Shown here: in pieces, positions 24,183 through 32,178 of the stretch
How positions within the stretch are numbered: position 1 is the first letter of the stretch
Layout of the letters: each line of letters begins with the position of its first letter
Origin: Bacteroidales bacterium
GTDB lineage: Bacteria > Bacteroidota > Bacteroidia > Bacteroidales > UBA10428
Assembly (NCBI GenBank): GCA_016936215.1
Contig: JAFGPL010000099.1
Location: 68,190 to 109,513 of the forward strand
Reading direction: 5' to 3'
DNA: 41,324 bases
Notes under the pieces: model-generated
What the model was told of the DNA's origin: nothing
Seen by the model: only the letters and a program-made list of their open reading frames with translations
Databases searched by the model: none
Translations under genes and position numbers: made by a program

Positions 24183-26204
24183 TTATCTGCTAACCGGAAT
24201 CCAGACAGTCATTTCCGATCGTCCCCTGTTGCCCCAGGCTAAATAGGGAATTAGTTTGATTTTCAACGGTTTGGGTGAAGTTACGGATAATTCCCTGTAT
24301 AGTGTCTTGTCCCATGAAGCATTTTGTACAACTGATGCCTCACCTTCAAAAGCAAGCATTTCAGTATGATCAATTGTCGTAAGCTTTTTAGTCAGCATTA
24401 TATCTGCAGGGATCACAATATCAAAAATCCTGATATCTGAAGGGATATCGGGAGATTCAAGACAATAGACAACAGGGCCGTATTTTAATGCTGCCTGGTT
24501 GCGTGTTTCTTCCACAAGGGGATGTGATTCAATCAGTGTAGGTTGCATTTCCATAACCAGTTCCAGGATATCCCCGTTAGACCACTTTCGTTTCAATTCA
24601 AGGTATTTGCCCGGATTAATATCTGTATCAAGCTTTTTATTATTAAGAAGTATATGGGCATGTTTACACCATCCGGGTATTCGCATGAAAAGTGAAAACT
24701 CAGATCCTGGTACCTTTTCAATGCTGATTTTTGCCTTTCCGTCCCATGGGTAATCAGTTTCCATTGTGAGCTCAATTGGTGAACCATCTTTTAAATTTGT
24801 CCTTAGTGAATTTCCCCCGTAAAAATTGATCCAAAGGCCTTTGTCAGAAATAGTATAAAAGTAGTTGCTAATTTCTGCGACAGTTCGGATTGTATTTGGC
24901 GGGCAGCAATTGCAGTAGCTTATATATTCTTCCCTCTCTTTTGACCAGCGGAGTGTGTATGGCAGATCATGGTTCACACAGAGCGGGTTGGTATAAAAAT
25001 GTCTTTTCCCGTCGAGGCTGACGGCAGAAAGCAGACTATTATACATTACAACCTCCATCATATCTGTAAACCTTGCATCGCCAGTGATGAGAAACATGCG
25101 CCAGTTCCAGAGCAGGTTGCCAATATTCGCACAAGATTCGTTATGAGCGGTGATGTTGGGCAACTGATATGGCCGGCCATAAGCCTGGTGTACCTGCTGA
25201 ATATAGGGTTGGTCGTAGGTGATACCATCAGGTGAAACCCCATCGTATAAAGCGCCACAGGCACCTGTAATATACATTTTTTTTTCAATAACATCGTGCC
25301 AGATCAGATCAAGCGCTGTAAAAAGCGAATCATCGCCGGTTTCGGCAAATACATCTGCTACACCTGCGTAAAGGTAATTAGCCCTGACTGCATGTCCAAC
25401 TGCCTCTGTCTGTTTTCTGAAGGGAACCCTGTCCTGGTTATGATCGGTGCCATCGGCAACCATTCCCCTGATATCAATCAGGCTCTTAGCGAGCTCAAGG
25501 TACCTGGGATCACGTGTGGTACGGTACATTTCAACCACACCCATATAATGCGAAGGGCAGATGGCATTTCTTGCCAGTTCGGGTGATGCATTTTTATAAA
25601 AACCGTATAGAAAGTCGGTTGCCTTAACAGCCACATCCAACAATGACTTTTTTCCTGTAGCCCTGTAATGGATACATGCAGCAGTCATTAAATGCCCCAT
25701 ATTATAGGTTTCAAAATTCATCCGGTCCATAAACTCTGTTTTATTACCGCTGTTTTTTTCCTCGATTACAACAGGGGTATGGATATAGCCGTCACTGCGC
25801 TGAGACCTGGCAATAACATCAATGATTTCATCCATTTCACGATCGGTTTCGGGATTTTTATCCACAGCATAAACCATTGCCATGGCCTCAAAAAGTTTGA
25901 AAAAATCCCCGTCATGGAAAGGAGGGCCTTTATGGGTACCATCTGCCAATCCTGCTGCTATTTCAAAATTGCGAAACGAGTGGCTTATATCAGGGTCTTT
26001 GTATAGTCTGAGCATGTTTGTAACCATCGAATCTCTGCAAACCGCAAATCTTTCTGCCCAGAAGCCTTTGGTCCATTTCACATCGTCAATATCGGTTGAT
26101 TGCAATACTGCAAAACTGCTATTGGTTGTGTTTGTCAGCGCCCGTTCCTGTGCTTTTAAATGAATAATGAATAATATAAACAAAAGAATTAATATCTTCT
26201 TCAT
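24183..26204 (-). CDS. GH127-type beta-L-arabinofuranosidase, exported
   Basis: This 673-aa protein has a signal peptide (1-18). An (alpha/alpha)6 DUF1680/GH127-type catalytic domain follows (KWTKGFWAERF, FHDGDFFKLFEAM, YITGACGALYDGVSPDGITY). The zinc-cysteine site of GH127 is complete: Glu356 and Cys358 in NESCAN, Cys433 (nucleophile by comparison with HypBA1) and Cys434 in NCCPPN. An extra Cys431 precedes them. Enzymes of this group release beta-linked L-arabinofuranose, found in arabinan ends, rhamnogalacturonan II and extensin glycans. The related family GH146 cannot be excluded. The start lies 27 bases after the upstream lyase-like gene. Confidence 0.92.
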   Translation of the reverse strand: MKKILILLFILFIIHLKAQERALTNTTNSSFAVLQSTDIDDVKWTKGFWAERFAVCRDSMVTNMLRLYKDPDISHSFRNFEIAAGLADGTHKGPPFHDGDFFKLFEAMAMVYAVDKNPETDREMDEIIDVIARSQRSDGYIHTPVVIEEKNSGNKTEFMDRMNFETYNMGHLMTAACIHYRATGKKSLLDVAVKATDFLYGFYKNASPELARNAICPSHYMGVVEMYRTTRDPRYLELAKSLIDIRGMVADGTDHNQDRVPFRKQTEAVGHAVRANYLYAGVADVFAETGDDSLFTALDLIWHDVIEKKMYITGACGALYDGVSPDGITYDQPYIQQVHQAYGRPYQLPNITAHNESCANIGNLLWNWRMFLITGDARFTDMMEVVMYNSLLSAVSLDGKRHFYTNPLCVNHDLPYTLRWSKEREEYISYCNCCPPNTIRTVAEISNYFYTISDKGLWINFYGGNSLRTNLKDGSPIELTMETDYPWDGKAKISIEKVPGSEFSLFMRIPGWCKHAHILLNNKKLDTDINPGKYLELKRKWSNGDILELVMEMQPTLIESHPLVEETRNQAALKYGPVVYCLESPDIPSDIRIFDIVIPADIMLTKKLTTIDHTEMLAFEGEASVVQNASWDKTLYRELSVTSPKPLKIKLIPYLAWGNRGRSEMTVWIPVSR

Positions 26205-26231
26205 AATCTTCTTTTTAAGACAATTAATCGC

Positions 26232-27587
26232 CTACTGTTTTGAACCCCTGAGCCAATTTTTGGGAACAGGGACTATGCAAATATTCATTGACCGGTTATC
26301 ATCAGAAAGCATGGCCGATTGTATTTGTATTTTGGTGCCATCGGGGCTGAAAGTAGGATGAACATGATCGGCAGCGGTTGTCTTGTGGCCGGTTGACAGC
26401 AATATCATTTCGTGGGTTTGCCTGTTGATGAGGTAGAGGTTACGGGCAAAGTCATCACCAGCTACAAAACGTTTATCTGCAGAGCCACAGACATGCCAGA
26501 ATCCGCTGCCAAAAGGTATCTGTCCGGCAATGGTCATTTCGCGGGTGTTTATATTCACAATACCAAGCCCTGTCGGCTTCTCACGTGTGCCGCAAGGCCC
26601 CCACCCCGGTTCCTGTCCGGGCAGAAGGCTGTCTGCACCATTTATATCTGTATTTCCGGTTATATCCTTAATTTTCCTGTGGCCCATAATGGCAAAGGCC
26701 ACCTCATCGGGACTGATGACAACTTCGTGGGTTACCCATTCAAAATCTGCTTCGGGATATAGCGGGCGAAGCCCTGAACCGTCTGCATTCACAATCCATG
26801 TTCGCTGGGGGGCTTTCCCTCCTGTTTCCCAGCAGAAAATGATCTGTCCCGGCACATAGGGATTACTCTGAATATGGCCTATCTGAAAAGGAACAGAAAC
26901 AACGTGTTTGATTTCACCTGTGTTAATGTTCAGACCAGCAATACCGGCAGGCCCAGCGCCCATGTTTCTTGGCCCGAAAGGCTCAGTTGGTTTCACACTA
27001 TCAGGCAGATATTTTTTTGCGGCATCACGGCCAATGCGAAACCACAACCATTCCTCACCTGCATCAAGTGACATATCGCCCCAGGCCTGCATTTCAGATG
27101 GAATTACACCACATTTTTTCTGATAGGCATCCGCTGTCTGAAGCTTTCTTTTTTTACCGTCATCCATAAGTTTTGCCAGGTCAACTTCAAAAACATGCAA
27201 GGAACGTCGTGCAGAATCTTCCCTGACCCTTCTTGCGAAATAGAGCTTCATAGAATTGCGGGCTATATTGAGCATTCCTGAGAAACCGCCTTCGGTAACC
27301 TGTATCATCCTGCCTGTTCGTTCATGCACTGCCATTGCTTCACCTTTGATTTTTCCGGAATGAAAAATGAGCCATTGGTCATCGGCAGTCCATTGGTTAT
27401 GGGTTGGGTAAATTTTCCTGTCCCCATTGGGTGCGCTTGTTAAAAAAACCAACTTTGTCCCTGTAACAGGGTCTTTAACCACTTTGCGCTCAGAGGGGAA
27501 TTGTTTCCCAATTTGCGGGCAGGCTTCAAAGGCAAAAGACAAGCATAGAATATGTAAGGCGACATTTAAAATAATATGTTTTTTCAT
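26232..27587 (-). CDS. Oligogalacturonate lyase-like beta-propeller protein (PL22-like), with signal peptide
   Basis: This 451-aa protein is related to the oligogalacturonate lyase family (PL22, seven-bladed beta-propeller). Repeated propeller strands occur (THNQWTADDQWLIF, NADGSGLRPLY, HPTFSPDGTKIQIQS). His/Gln-rich positions fit the manganese-binding centre of the family: HIQSNP, WVTHEV, SGFWHVCG and ADHVHP. An N-terminal signal peptide (about 1-22, MKKHIILNVALHILCLSFAF) points to the periplasm, whereas classical Ogl enzymes are cytoplasmic. The gene overlaps the GH78 stop by 4 bases (ATGA), so the two are translationally coupled. A relative acting on rhamnogalacturonan-derived oligomers is possible. 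Confidence 0.8.
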   Translation of the reverse strand: MKKHIILNVALHILCLSFAFEACPQIGKQFPSERKVVKDPVTGTKLVFLTSAPNGDRKIYPTHNQWTADDQWLIFHSGKIKGEAMAVHERTGRMIQVTEGGFSGMLNIARNSMKLYFARRVREDSARRSLHVFEVDLAKLMDDGKKRKLQTADAYQKKCGVIPSEMQAWGDMSLDAGEEWLWFRIGRDAAKKYLPDSVKPTEPFGPRNMGAGPAGIAGLNINTGEIKHVVSVPFQIGHIQSNPYVPGQIIFCWETGGKAPQRTWIVNADGSGLRPLYPEADFEWVTHEVVISPDEVAFAIMGHRKIKDITGNTDINGADSLLPGQEPGWGPCGTREKPTGLGIVNINTREMTIAGQIPFGSGFWHVCGSADKRFVAGDDFARNLYLINRQTHEMILLSTGHKTTAADHVHPTFSPDGTKIQIQSAMLSDDNRSMNICIVPVPKNWLRGSKQ

Positions 27588-30337
27588 GCTAAACCGGTTT
27601 TTCGAGATTTATCCAAAGTTTTTGTATCATAAATTACTTCAAAATGATAACTGCCCGATCCTGCCCCGATGATCACCCTGCCATTCTCCACTCCGGACAG
27701 TTCAAAATAACCGGACTCATTTATTTTCATACCATTTTCAGTTATCATATCATCACTATCTGCAGGAATTTCAATTCTTGCAGTTGTATTTGAAGGTATT
27801 GACACATCTATTATCAACTTATCCTCCTTCAGTCGCCAGTCTGATTTTATCAAACCGTAAACAGATTGAAATTCAGCTTTTACAAAAGTTAATTCTCCTG
27901 TAACATAGGGTTTAATCAATATTCTTTTATATCCCGGGAATTCAGGGTCTGACATAATTCCCGCTACCCTTGAATAAAGAAAATGGCCAATGGCACCATA
28001 TGCATAATGATTGAATGAATTCATGCCTGCATCCTGAAAAGAACCGTCAGGCCTGATACCATCCCATCTTTCCCAGATGGTTGTTGCTCCCATTGTAACT
28101 GGATAAAGCCAGGAGGGGTATTTTTTATTGAACAGGAGCTTAAATGCCTGTGTTGAATAACCGTTGTCGGCAAGTGTCGTGCACAAATACGGGGTACCCA
28201 GGAAGCCGGTTGTAAGATGACCGAAATATTCAACGTTGTCAGCAAAACGTTGTACTGCAATCTCTCTCAGTTCTTCTGGCAACAAATCAAATGCCAGAGC
28301 CAGGGCATATGCTGTTTGTGTACCGGATACAAGCCTGCCCGAGGGTGTGATAAATTCCTTTTGAAAAGCCTTCTTTATATTTATGCACAAGCGCTCCAAC
28401 GATTGTGAGTCTTCTTTTTTGTCAAGGATTACAGCAATCTTTTGGACAATCAAGGCAGAGTAATAGAAGTAAGCCGTTGCAATAAGGTCTTTATCGGTAT
28501 TTGCACCGGCAAAACCATAATCAGGAGCATTGTATCTGTATGAATGGTAACCTGTAAACGAGAGCCAGTCGCCAAAATGAAACCCTTTATTAAAAATAAA
28601 ACCATTGCCCGCTTTTTTTACCATATAGCCTACCCATGCTTTCATAGATGGGTATTGTGCTTCAAGGATCCTTTTGTTACCATAAACCTGATAAACCGTC
28701 CATGGAATGATGACTGCGGCATCGGCCCAGCCAGTGGCTCCATAACCATCAGACCAGCCTGTACAGCCACCACCATCAACAATCATCGGCACTACCCAGG
28801 GCACACTGCCATCAACACGCTGGTCGGCAGCAAGGTCTTTGAGCCATTTTTCAAAGAAACAACACACATCCATATTGAAGCAGGCGGTGGGAGCAAAAAC
28901 CTGTGCATCACCAGTCCAGCCGAGCCTTTCATCGCGTTGCGGGCAATCGGTTGGCACATCGAGAAAATTTCCTCGCAATCCCCACTGAATATTATGCTGA
29001 AGCTGGTTGACCAACGGTTCCGAACATTCAAAACTACCGGTTTCAGCGAAACCAGAGTGAATTACCATTGCAGAAAGGTCTTCGCATTTAACCTCTCCCT
29101 GAAAATCTTCGATTTTCAAATACCTGAAACCGTGGAATGTAAAACGGGGTTCATAAGTTTCGGTCCCTCCCCCTTTAAAAAAATATGTATCCTGAGCTTT
29201 GGCCGCCCTCAGGTTTTGGGTATAAAAATTACCTTCTTTATCAAGTACTTCAGCATGTTTAAGAGTAATTTTGTCCCCGTGCCCGGCTTTCAGGCTGAAA
29301 CGCACCCATCCGGTGAGATTTTGCCCAAAGTCAAATACTGTTTCCCCTTTGGGGGTAATAATTTTTTTGACGGGTTCAAGAACGCCGGTACAAAGCACTG
29401 GCTGGCAATCTGAAGATGCAAGCACATCAATGGGGTATTCTGCCTCATTAACACTGTACCATTTATGGTCATCGAAACCTGGCATGTTCCATCCATCAAT
29501 CTCAAGTCGCGCATCATAGATTTCACCATTATAAATATCCGACATCAATATTGGCCCTGTTGAAGATTTCCAGTGACGGTCGGTTATCAGGAGGTAATCA
29601 TTTCCGTCTTCAAACAAAACACGCATTTGAAGAATGAGCGCCAGCTTTTCACCATAAATATTTTTTTTGCCCTGCCAGCCAAAGAAACCCCTGTACCAAC
29701 CATCACCCAGAATAGCGCCTAAAGCATTTTCACCCTGTTCAAGCAGGTTTGTGACATCATAAACCTGGTATTGGATGCGGTGATGATAACTTGTCCACCC
29801 GGGAGTGAAAAGGTCTTCTGAAACCTTTTTTCCATTGAGCCAAAGCTGATAAAGTCCGTGTGAGGAGACATAAATCCTTGCACGCACAACTTTTTTTCCC
29901 AGGTTGAATTCCCTTCTCAGGTATGGAGATGGAACAGAAACGGAAGTATCTTCTTCAAAACCCGGTTCAATCCATCGGGCTTTCCATTCAGCATTATTCA
30001 TCAATCCTGCTTCCCAAAACGCGTGTGTACTCCATTCAGATTCACGGGAATGGTTATCCCATATTTTAACCCTCCAGTAAATACGCTGGCATGCACCGGG
30101 GATTTTCCCGCTATATTCTATATGCACAGAGTTATCTGAAAAGATTTTTCCAGTATCCCAAAGCATGTTTTTACCCTTGATTAAATCCTCCTCAGAGTAT
30201 GCAGACTGCACCTGATAAGCTGATTGCAAGGTGTTTTGTATATCTGACTCAACCTCCCAGCTCAGGCGGGGTTTTGTCGCATCAATACCAACAGGATTGA
30301 CGCGGTATTCCGTTTTAAGGGCAAAAGTTTTAAGCAT
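27584..30337 (-). CDS. GH78 alpha-L-rhamnosidase without a signal peptide
   Basis: This 917-aa protein begins MLKTFALKTEYRVNPVGIDA, with no signal peptide. It has GH78 architecture: N-terminal beta-sandwich domains (LRREFNLGKKVVRARIYVSS, then WLNGKKVSEDLFTPGWTSY), an alpha/alpha-barrel with the signature DVPTDCPQRDERLGWTGDAQ, and a C-terminal beta-domain. Glu470 (in DERLGW) is the likely general acid and Glu756 (in TIWERWD) the likely base. It probably acts in the cytoplasm on imported rhamnose-containing oligomers, such as those from rhamnogalacturonan I. Its ATG directly abuts the stop of the small membrane protein (TAAATG), which fixes the start and shows tight coupling. Confidence 0.93.
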   Translation of the reverse strand: MLKTFALKTEYRVNPVGIDATKPRLSWEVESDIQNTLQSAYQVQSAYSEEDLIKGKNMLWDTGKIFSDNSVHIEYSGKIPGACQRIYWRVKIWDNHSRESEWSTHAFWEAGLMNNAEWKARWIEPGFEEDTSVSVPSPYLRREFNLGKKVVRARIYVSSHGLYQLWLNGKKVSEDLFTPGWTSYHHRIQYQVYDVTNLLEQGENALGAILGDGWYRGFFGWQGKKNIYGEKLALILQMRVLFEDGNDYLLITDRHWKSSTGPILMSDIYNGEIYDARLEIDGWNMPGFDDHKWYSVNEAEYPIDVLASSDCQPVLCTGVLEPVKKIITPKGETVFDFGQNLTGWVRFSLKAGHGDKITLKHAEVLDKEGNFYTQNLRAAKAQDTYFFKGGGTETYEPRFTFHGFRYLKIEDFQGEVKCEDLSAMVIHSGFAETGSFECSEPLVNQLQHNIQWGLRGNFLDVPTDCPQRDERLGWTGDAQVFAPTACFNMDVCCFFEKWLKDLAADQRVDGSVPWVVPMIVDGGGCTGWSDGYGATGWADAAVIIPWTVYQVYGNKRILEAQYPSMKAWVGYMVKKAGNGFIFNKGFHFGDWLSFTGYHSYRYNAPDYGFAGANTDKDLIATAYFYYSALIVQKIAVILDKKEDSQSLERLCINIKKAFQKEFITPSGRLVSGTQTAYALALAFDLLPEELREIAVQRFADNVEYFGHLTTGFLGTPYLCTTLADNGYSTQAFKLLFNKKYPSWLYPVTMGATTIWERWDGIRPDGSFQDAGMNSFNHYAYGAIGHFLYSRVAGIMSDPEFPGYKRILIKPYVTGELTFVKAEFQSVYGLIKSDWRLKEDKLIIDVSIPSNTTARIEIPADSDDMITENGMKINESGYFELSGVENGRVIIGAGSGSYHFEVIYDTKTLDKSRKTGLA

Positions 30338-30538
30338 TTACTCTTTTTCTTCCAGTGACTTACTTTCCATCCAGAATGGCGCTGAACCAAACCAGAGGAC
30401 CAATCCGGCTATCATAAGTGTAAAGTGTGTTTTCATCCCGATGATACCATTAAAAACCAGTAATGAAGGTAAAAAGGTCAATATGAGACCCAAACCGGAA
30501 CAAATTTTTAAAATCGTACTTAAAAAACTATTTTTCAT
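30338..30538 (-). CDS. Small two-helix membrane protein, function unknown
   Basis: This 66-aa protein has two hydrophobic segments (about residues 10-30 and 38-54) and a charged tail (ESKSLEEKE). Its ATG overlaps the end of the permease gene by 11 bases, and its stop immediately precedes the GH78 start. It is therefore very probably translated as part of the operon. I do not recognise the family. A small accessory subunit of the permease is one possibility, suggested only by overlap and topology. Confidence 0.7.
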   Translation of the reverse strand: MKNSFLSTILKICSGLGLILTFLPSLLVFNGIIGMKTHFTLMIAGLVLWFGSAPFWMESKSLEEKE

Positions 30539-32015
30539 TCATTTGATTTTTACTGCTTTTTTGTTGTATAATGCTGAATAATAAATATAAAGTCACTGCT
30601 ACGATCCATTCGGGGGCCACAAGAAACAGCAGGTCGGCTTTTATTGCAGCCAGCCATGCTGGTTGCCTGCCCTCAAGAAGCTTTGACAGCCATTCATAAT
30701 GGTCTTTTCCGTAAAGGAATACTGAAAACATGAACGACATCGCCCAAGTAAGTGCAGCCGGCCAACTGATCAACAGATTTTTATATTCGGCATAATTACT
30801 TTTAAGGCCTAATTTCGGCAATACCCATATATCAATAAAAATACAAGCGCCAAGGGGCATAAAGAACAGTCCGTAATAACCGATAATACGGTCGAGGTTG
30901 GCATTCACTGCCGGAATACATGCAGCGATAATCATGAAAATACCTGCAGCGAATGTTACTTTCCATCGTTTCCAGTTGGGCGTGGCAACCTGAATGGCAA
31001 GTCCTGCGCGGTACATCGTTGGATTTGCTGTAGTCCATCCCGCGATTACAACACATATTGCACCGGCAAGTCCTGCGCCGAAAAGGGCGATGGTCCCGGG
31101 CTGGGGATTGGTATTACCGGCGGCAAGAAAAGCGGCACAAAGAACTCCCGAAGCTATCCAAGCGCCATAGTGCCCAAGGAACATTCCAAAGGCAGAAGCA
31201 AAACCCTGTGTCCATTTTTTGGCATACCGGAATACCGTGATATCAGCCATACCAATATGCTGGGTGGCATTGCAAAGCCATGCAAATCCGATTACATGCC
31301 ACAGGGTATATTTTGAATTATTGCCTATGGGGACACCTGTAAATATCTTATCATTAAATACCTGCCAGAAATCGCCTGTTTTGGTAAGGCCAAGATCAGG
31401 AAGAACAGCAATGGCTGCAGCAAAAAACACAAACACCATCCACGGGGCACATACTTTAGAAAAAAATGCAATCTTTTCAAACCCGAGTACAGCCAGCAAA
31501 GTCACCACCACTCCAACGATAACGGCAAGGGCAATCCATGAAACAGACGGCAGCATATCGCCTGCTACAAAATCGGGATTGGGAATATTGAAAGGGATAG
31601 AAACAGCTGTTGTAGCAACATTGATCATAGCGCCTGCCATAAGGCATAAAATAAAAGCATAAAAAGCGCTGTATGCCACTGTAAGGTAAGGCCCGCACAT
31701 CTTGCGCAACTGCCAGTATATTGTTAACCGTGTTTTCACCCCTACGGGGGCACAAAAAAAAGCCCAGCTTAATACGGCCAGTATGTTTCCGAAAAATAAC
31801 CCTACGAAAAAATCAAATGCAGAAACCCCGTGCATGACCATTAGCGGGCCAAGGACAAATTCAGTACCGGCGATATGTTCGCCTGAAAACATGGCTATAA
31901 ATGTTTTCCAGCCATGAAGTTTGTTTTCCGATACCGGTTCGCGGTCGTACTCGTAAAGGGCATCAAGTCTTTCTACAAGTCTGGATTTTGCTGCCGGGGA
32001 TGAAATCGTATTCAT
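30528..32015 (-). CDS. NCS1-family (purine-cytosine permease-like) transporter
   Basis: This 495-aa protein has about twelve transmembrane segments and NCS1-type features: ENKLHGWKTFIAMFSGEHIAG near the N-terminus, FEKIAFFSKVCAPWMVF, and CVVIAGWTTANPTMYRAGLA, the family's substrate-site region. Known NCS1 members carry purines, pyrimidines, hydantoins, thiamine or allantoin. As first gene of an operon of rhamnosidase, lyase-like and arabinofuranosidase genes, it is more likely to carry a carbohydrate-derived product, which would be unusual for the family (inference). A clear -7 box lies upstream at 32062-32069. Confidence 0.85.
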   Translation of the reverse strand: MNTISSPAAKSRLVERLDALYEYDREPVSENKLHGWKTFIAMFSGEHIAGTEFVLGPLMVMHGVSAFDFFVGLFFGNILAVLSWAFFCAPVGVKTRLTIYWQLRKMCGPYLTVAYSAFYAFILCLMAGAMINVATTAVSIPFNIPNPDFVAGDMLPSVSWIALAVIVGVVVTLLAVLGFEKIAFFSKVCAPWMVFVFFAAAIAVLPDLGLTKTGDFWQVFNDKIFTGVPIGNNSKYTLWHVIGFAWLCNATQHIGMADITVFRYAKKWTQGFASAFGMFLGHYGAWIASGVLCAAFLAAGNTNPQPGTIALFGAGLAGAICVVIAGWTTANPTMYRAGLAIQVATPNWKRWKVTFAAGIFMIIAACIPAVNANLDRIIGYYGLFFMPLGACIFIDIWVLPKLGLKSNYAEYKNLLISWPAALTWAMSFMFSVFLYGKDHYEWLSKLLEGRQPAWLAAIKADLLFLVAPEWIVAVTLYLLFSIIQQKSSKNQMNEK

Positions 32016-32061
32016 TTTAAAACAAGATTAGAATTAAGCAAGTTATCATATTTAGGTGCAA

Positions 32062-32069
32062 CAAATATA
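32062..32069 (-). promoter_or_regulatory. Candidate -7 promoter box for the NCS1-GH78-GH127 operon
   Basis: On the minus strand this reads TATATTTG, a full match to TAnnTTTG, 47-54 bases upstream of the permease ATG. A clear -33 TTTG is not seen at the usual spacing, so activation by a regulator is plausible. Confidence 0.5.
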
Positions 32070-32105
32070 ATAAAAGAAATACATGAACCGTGCAGCATGA
32101 ATTTA

Positions 32106-32119
32106 TGAAATCGTTATCA
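32106..32119. promoter_or_regulatory. Possible CG-centred operator in the permease/HTCS divergent region
   Basis: TGAAATCGTTATCA has matching outer bases (TGA/TCA) and the core AATCGTT, also present in the site at 14694. Two of seven pairs do not match, so this is weak. It lies between the two divergent -7 boxes. Confidence 0.2.
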
Positions 32120-32146
32120 CTGCTGTTAATAAAGAAAAATGAATTG

Positions 32147-32154
32147 TATCTTTG
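32147..32154 (+). promoter_or_regulatory. -7 promoter box for the HTCS gene
   Basis: TATCTTTG is a full match to TAnnTTTG, placed 25-32 bases before the ATG at 32179. Its presence supports starting the protein at 32179 rather than at the upstream TTG at 32152, which falls inside the box. Confidence 0.55.
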
Positions 32155-32178
32155 TTAAGTGTTAAGCAAACTGTAAAG

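Noticed and set aside
28544-29413. A 289-codon open frame on the plus strand opposite the GH78 gene
   Set aside because: It is fully antisense to a strongly supported GH78 gene and shows no family features, signal or neighbour coupling. Its composition is that of a shadow frame.
32152-32178. A TTG start for the HTCS gene at 32152
   Set aside because: It lies inside a consensus -7 box, and the ATG at 32179 gives a clean signal peptide.
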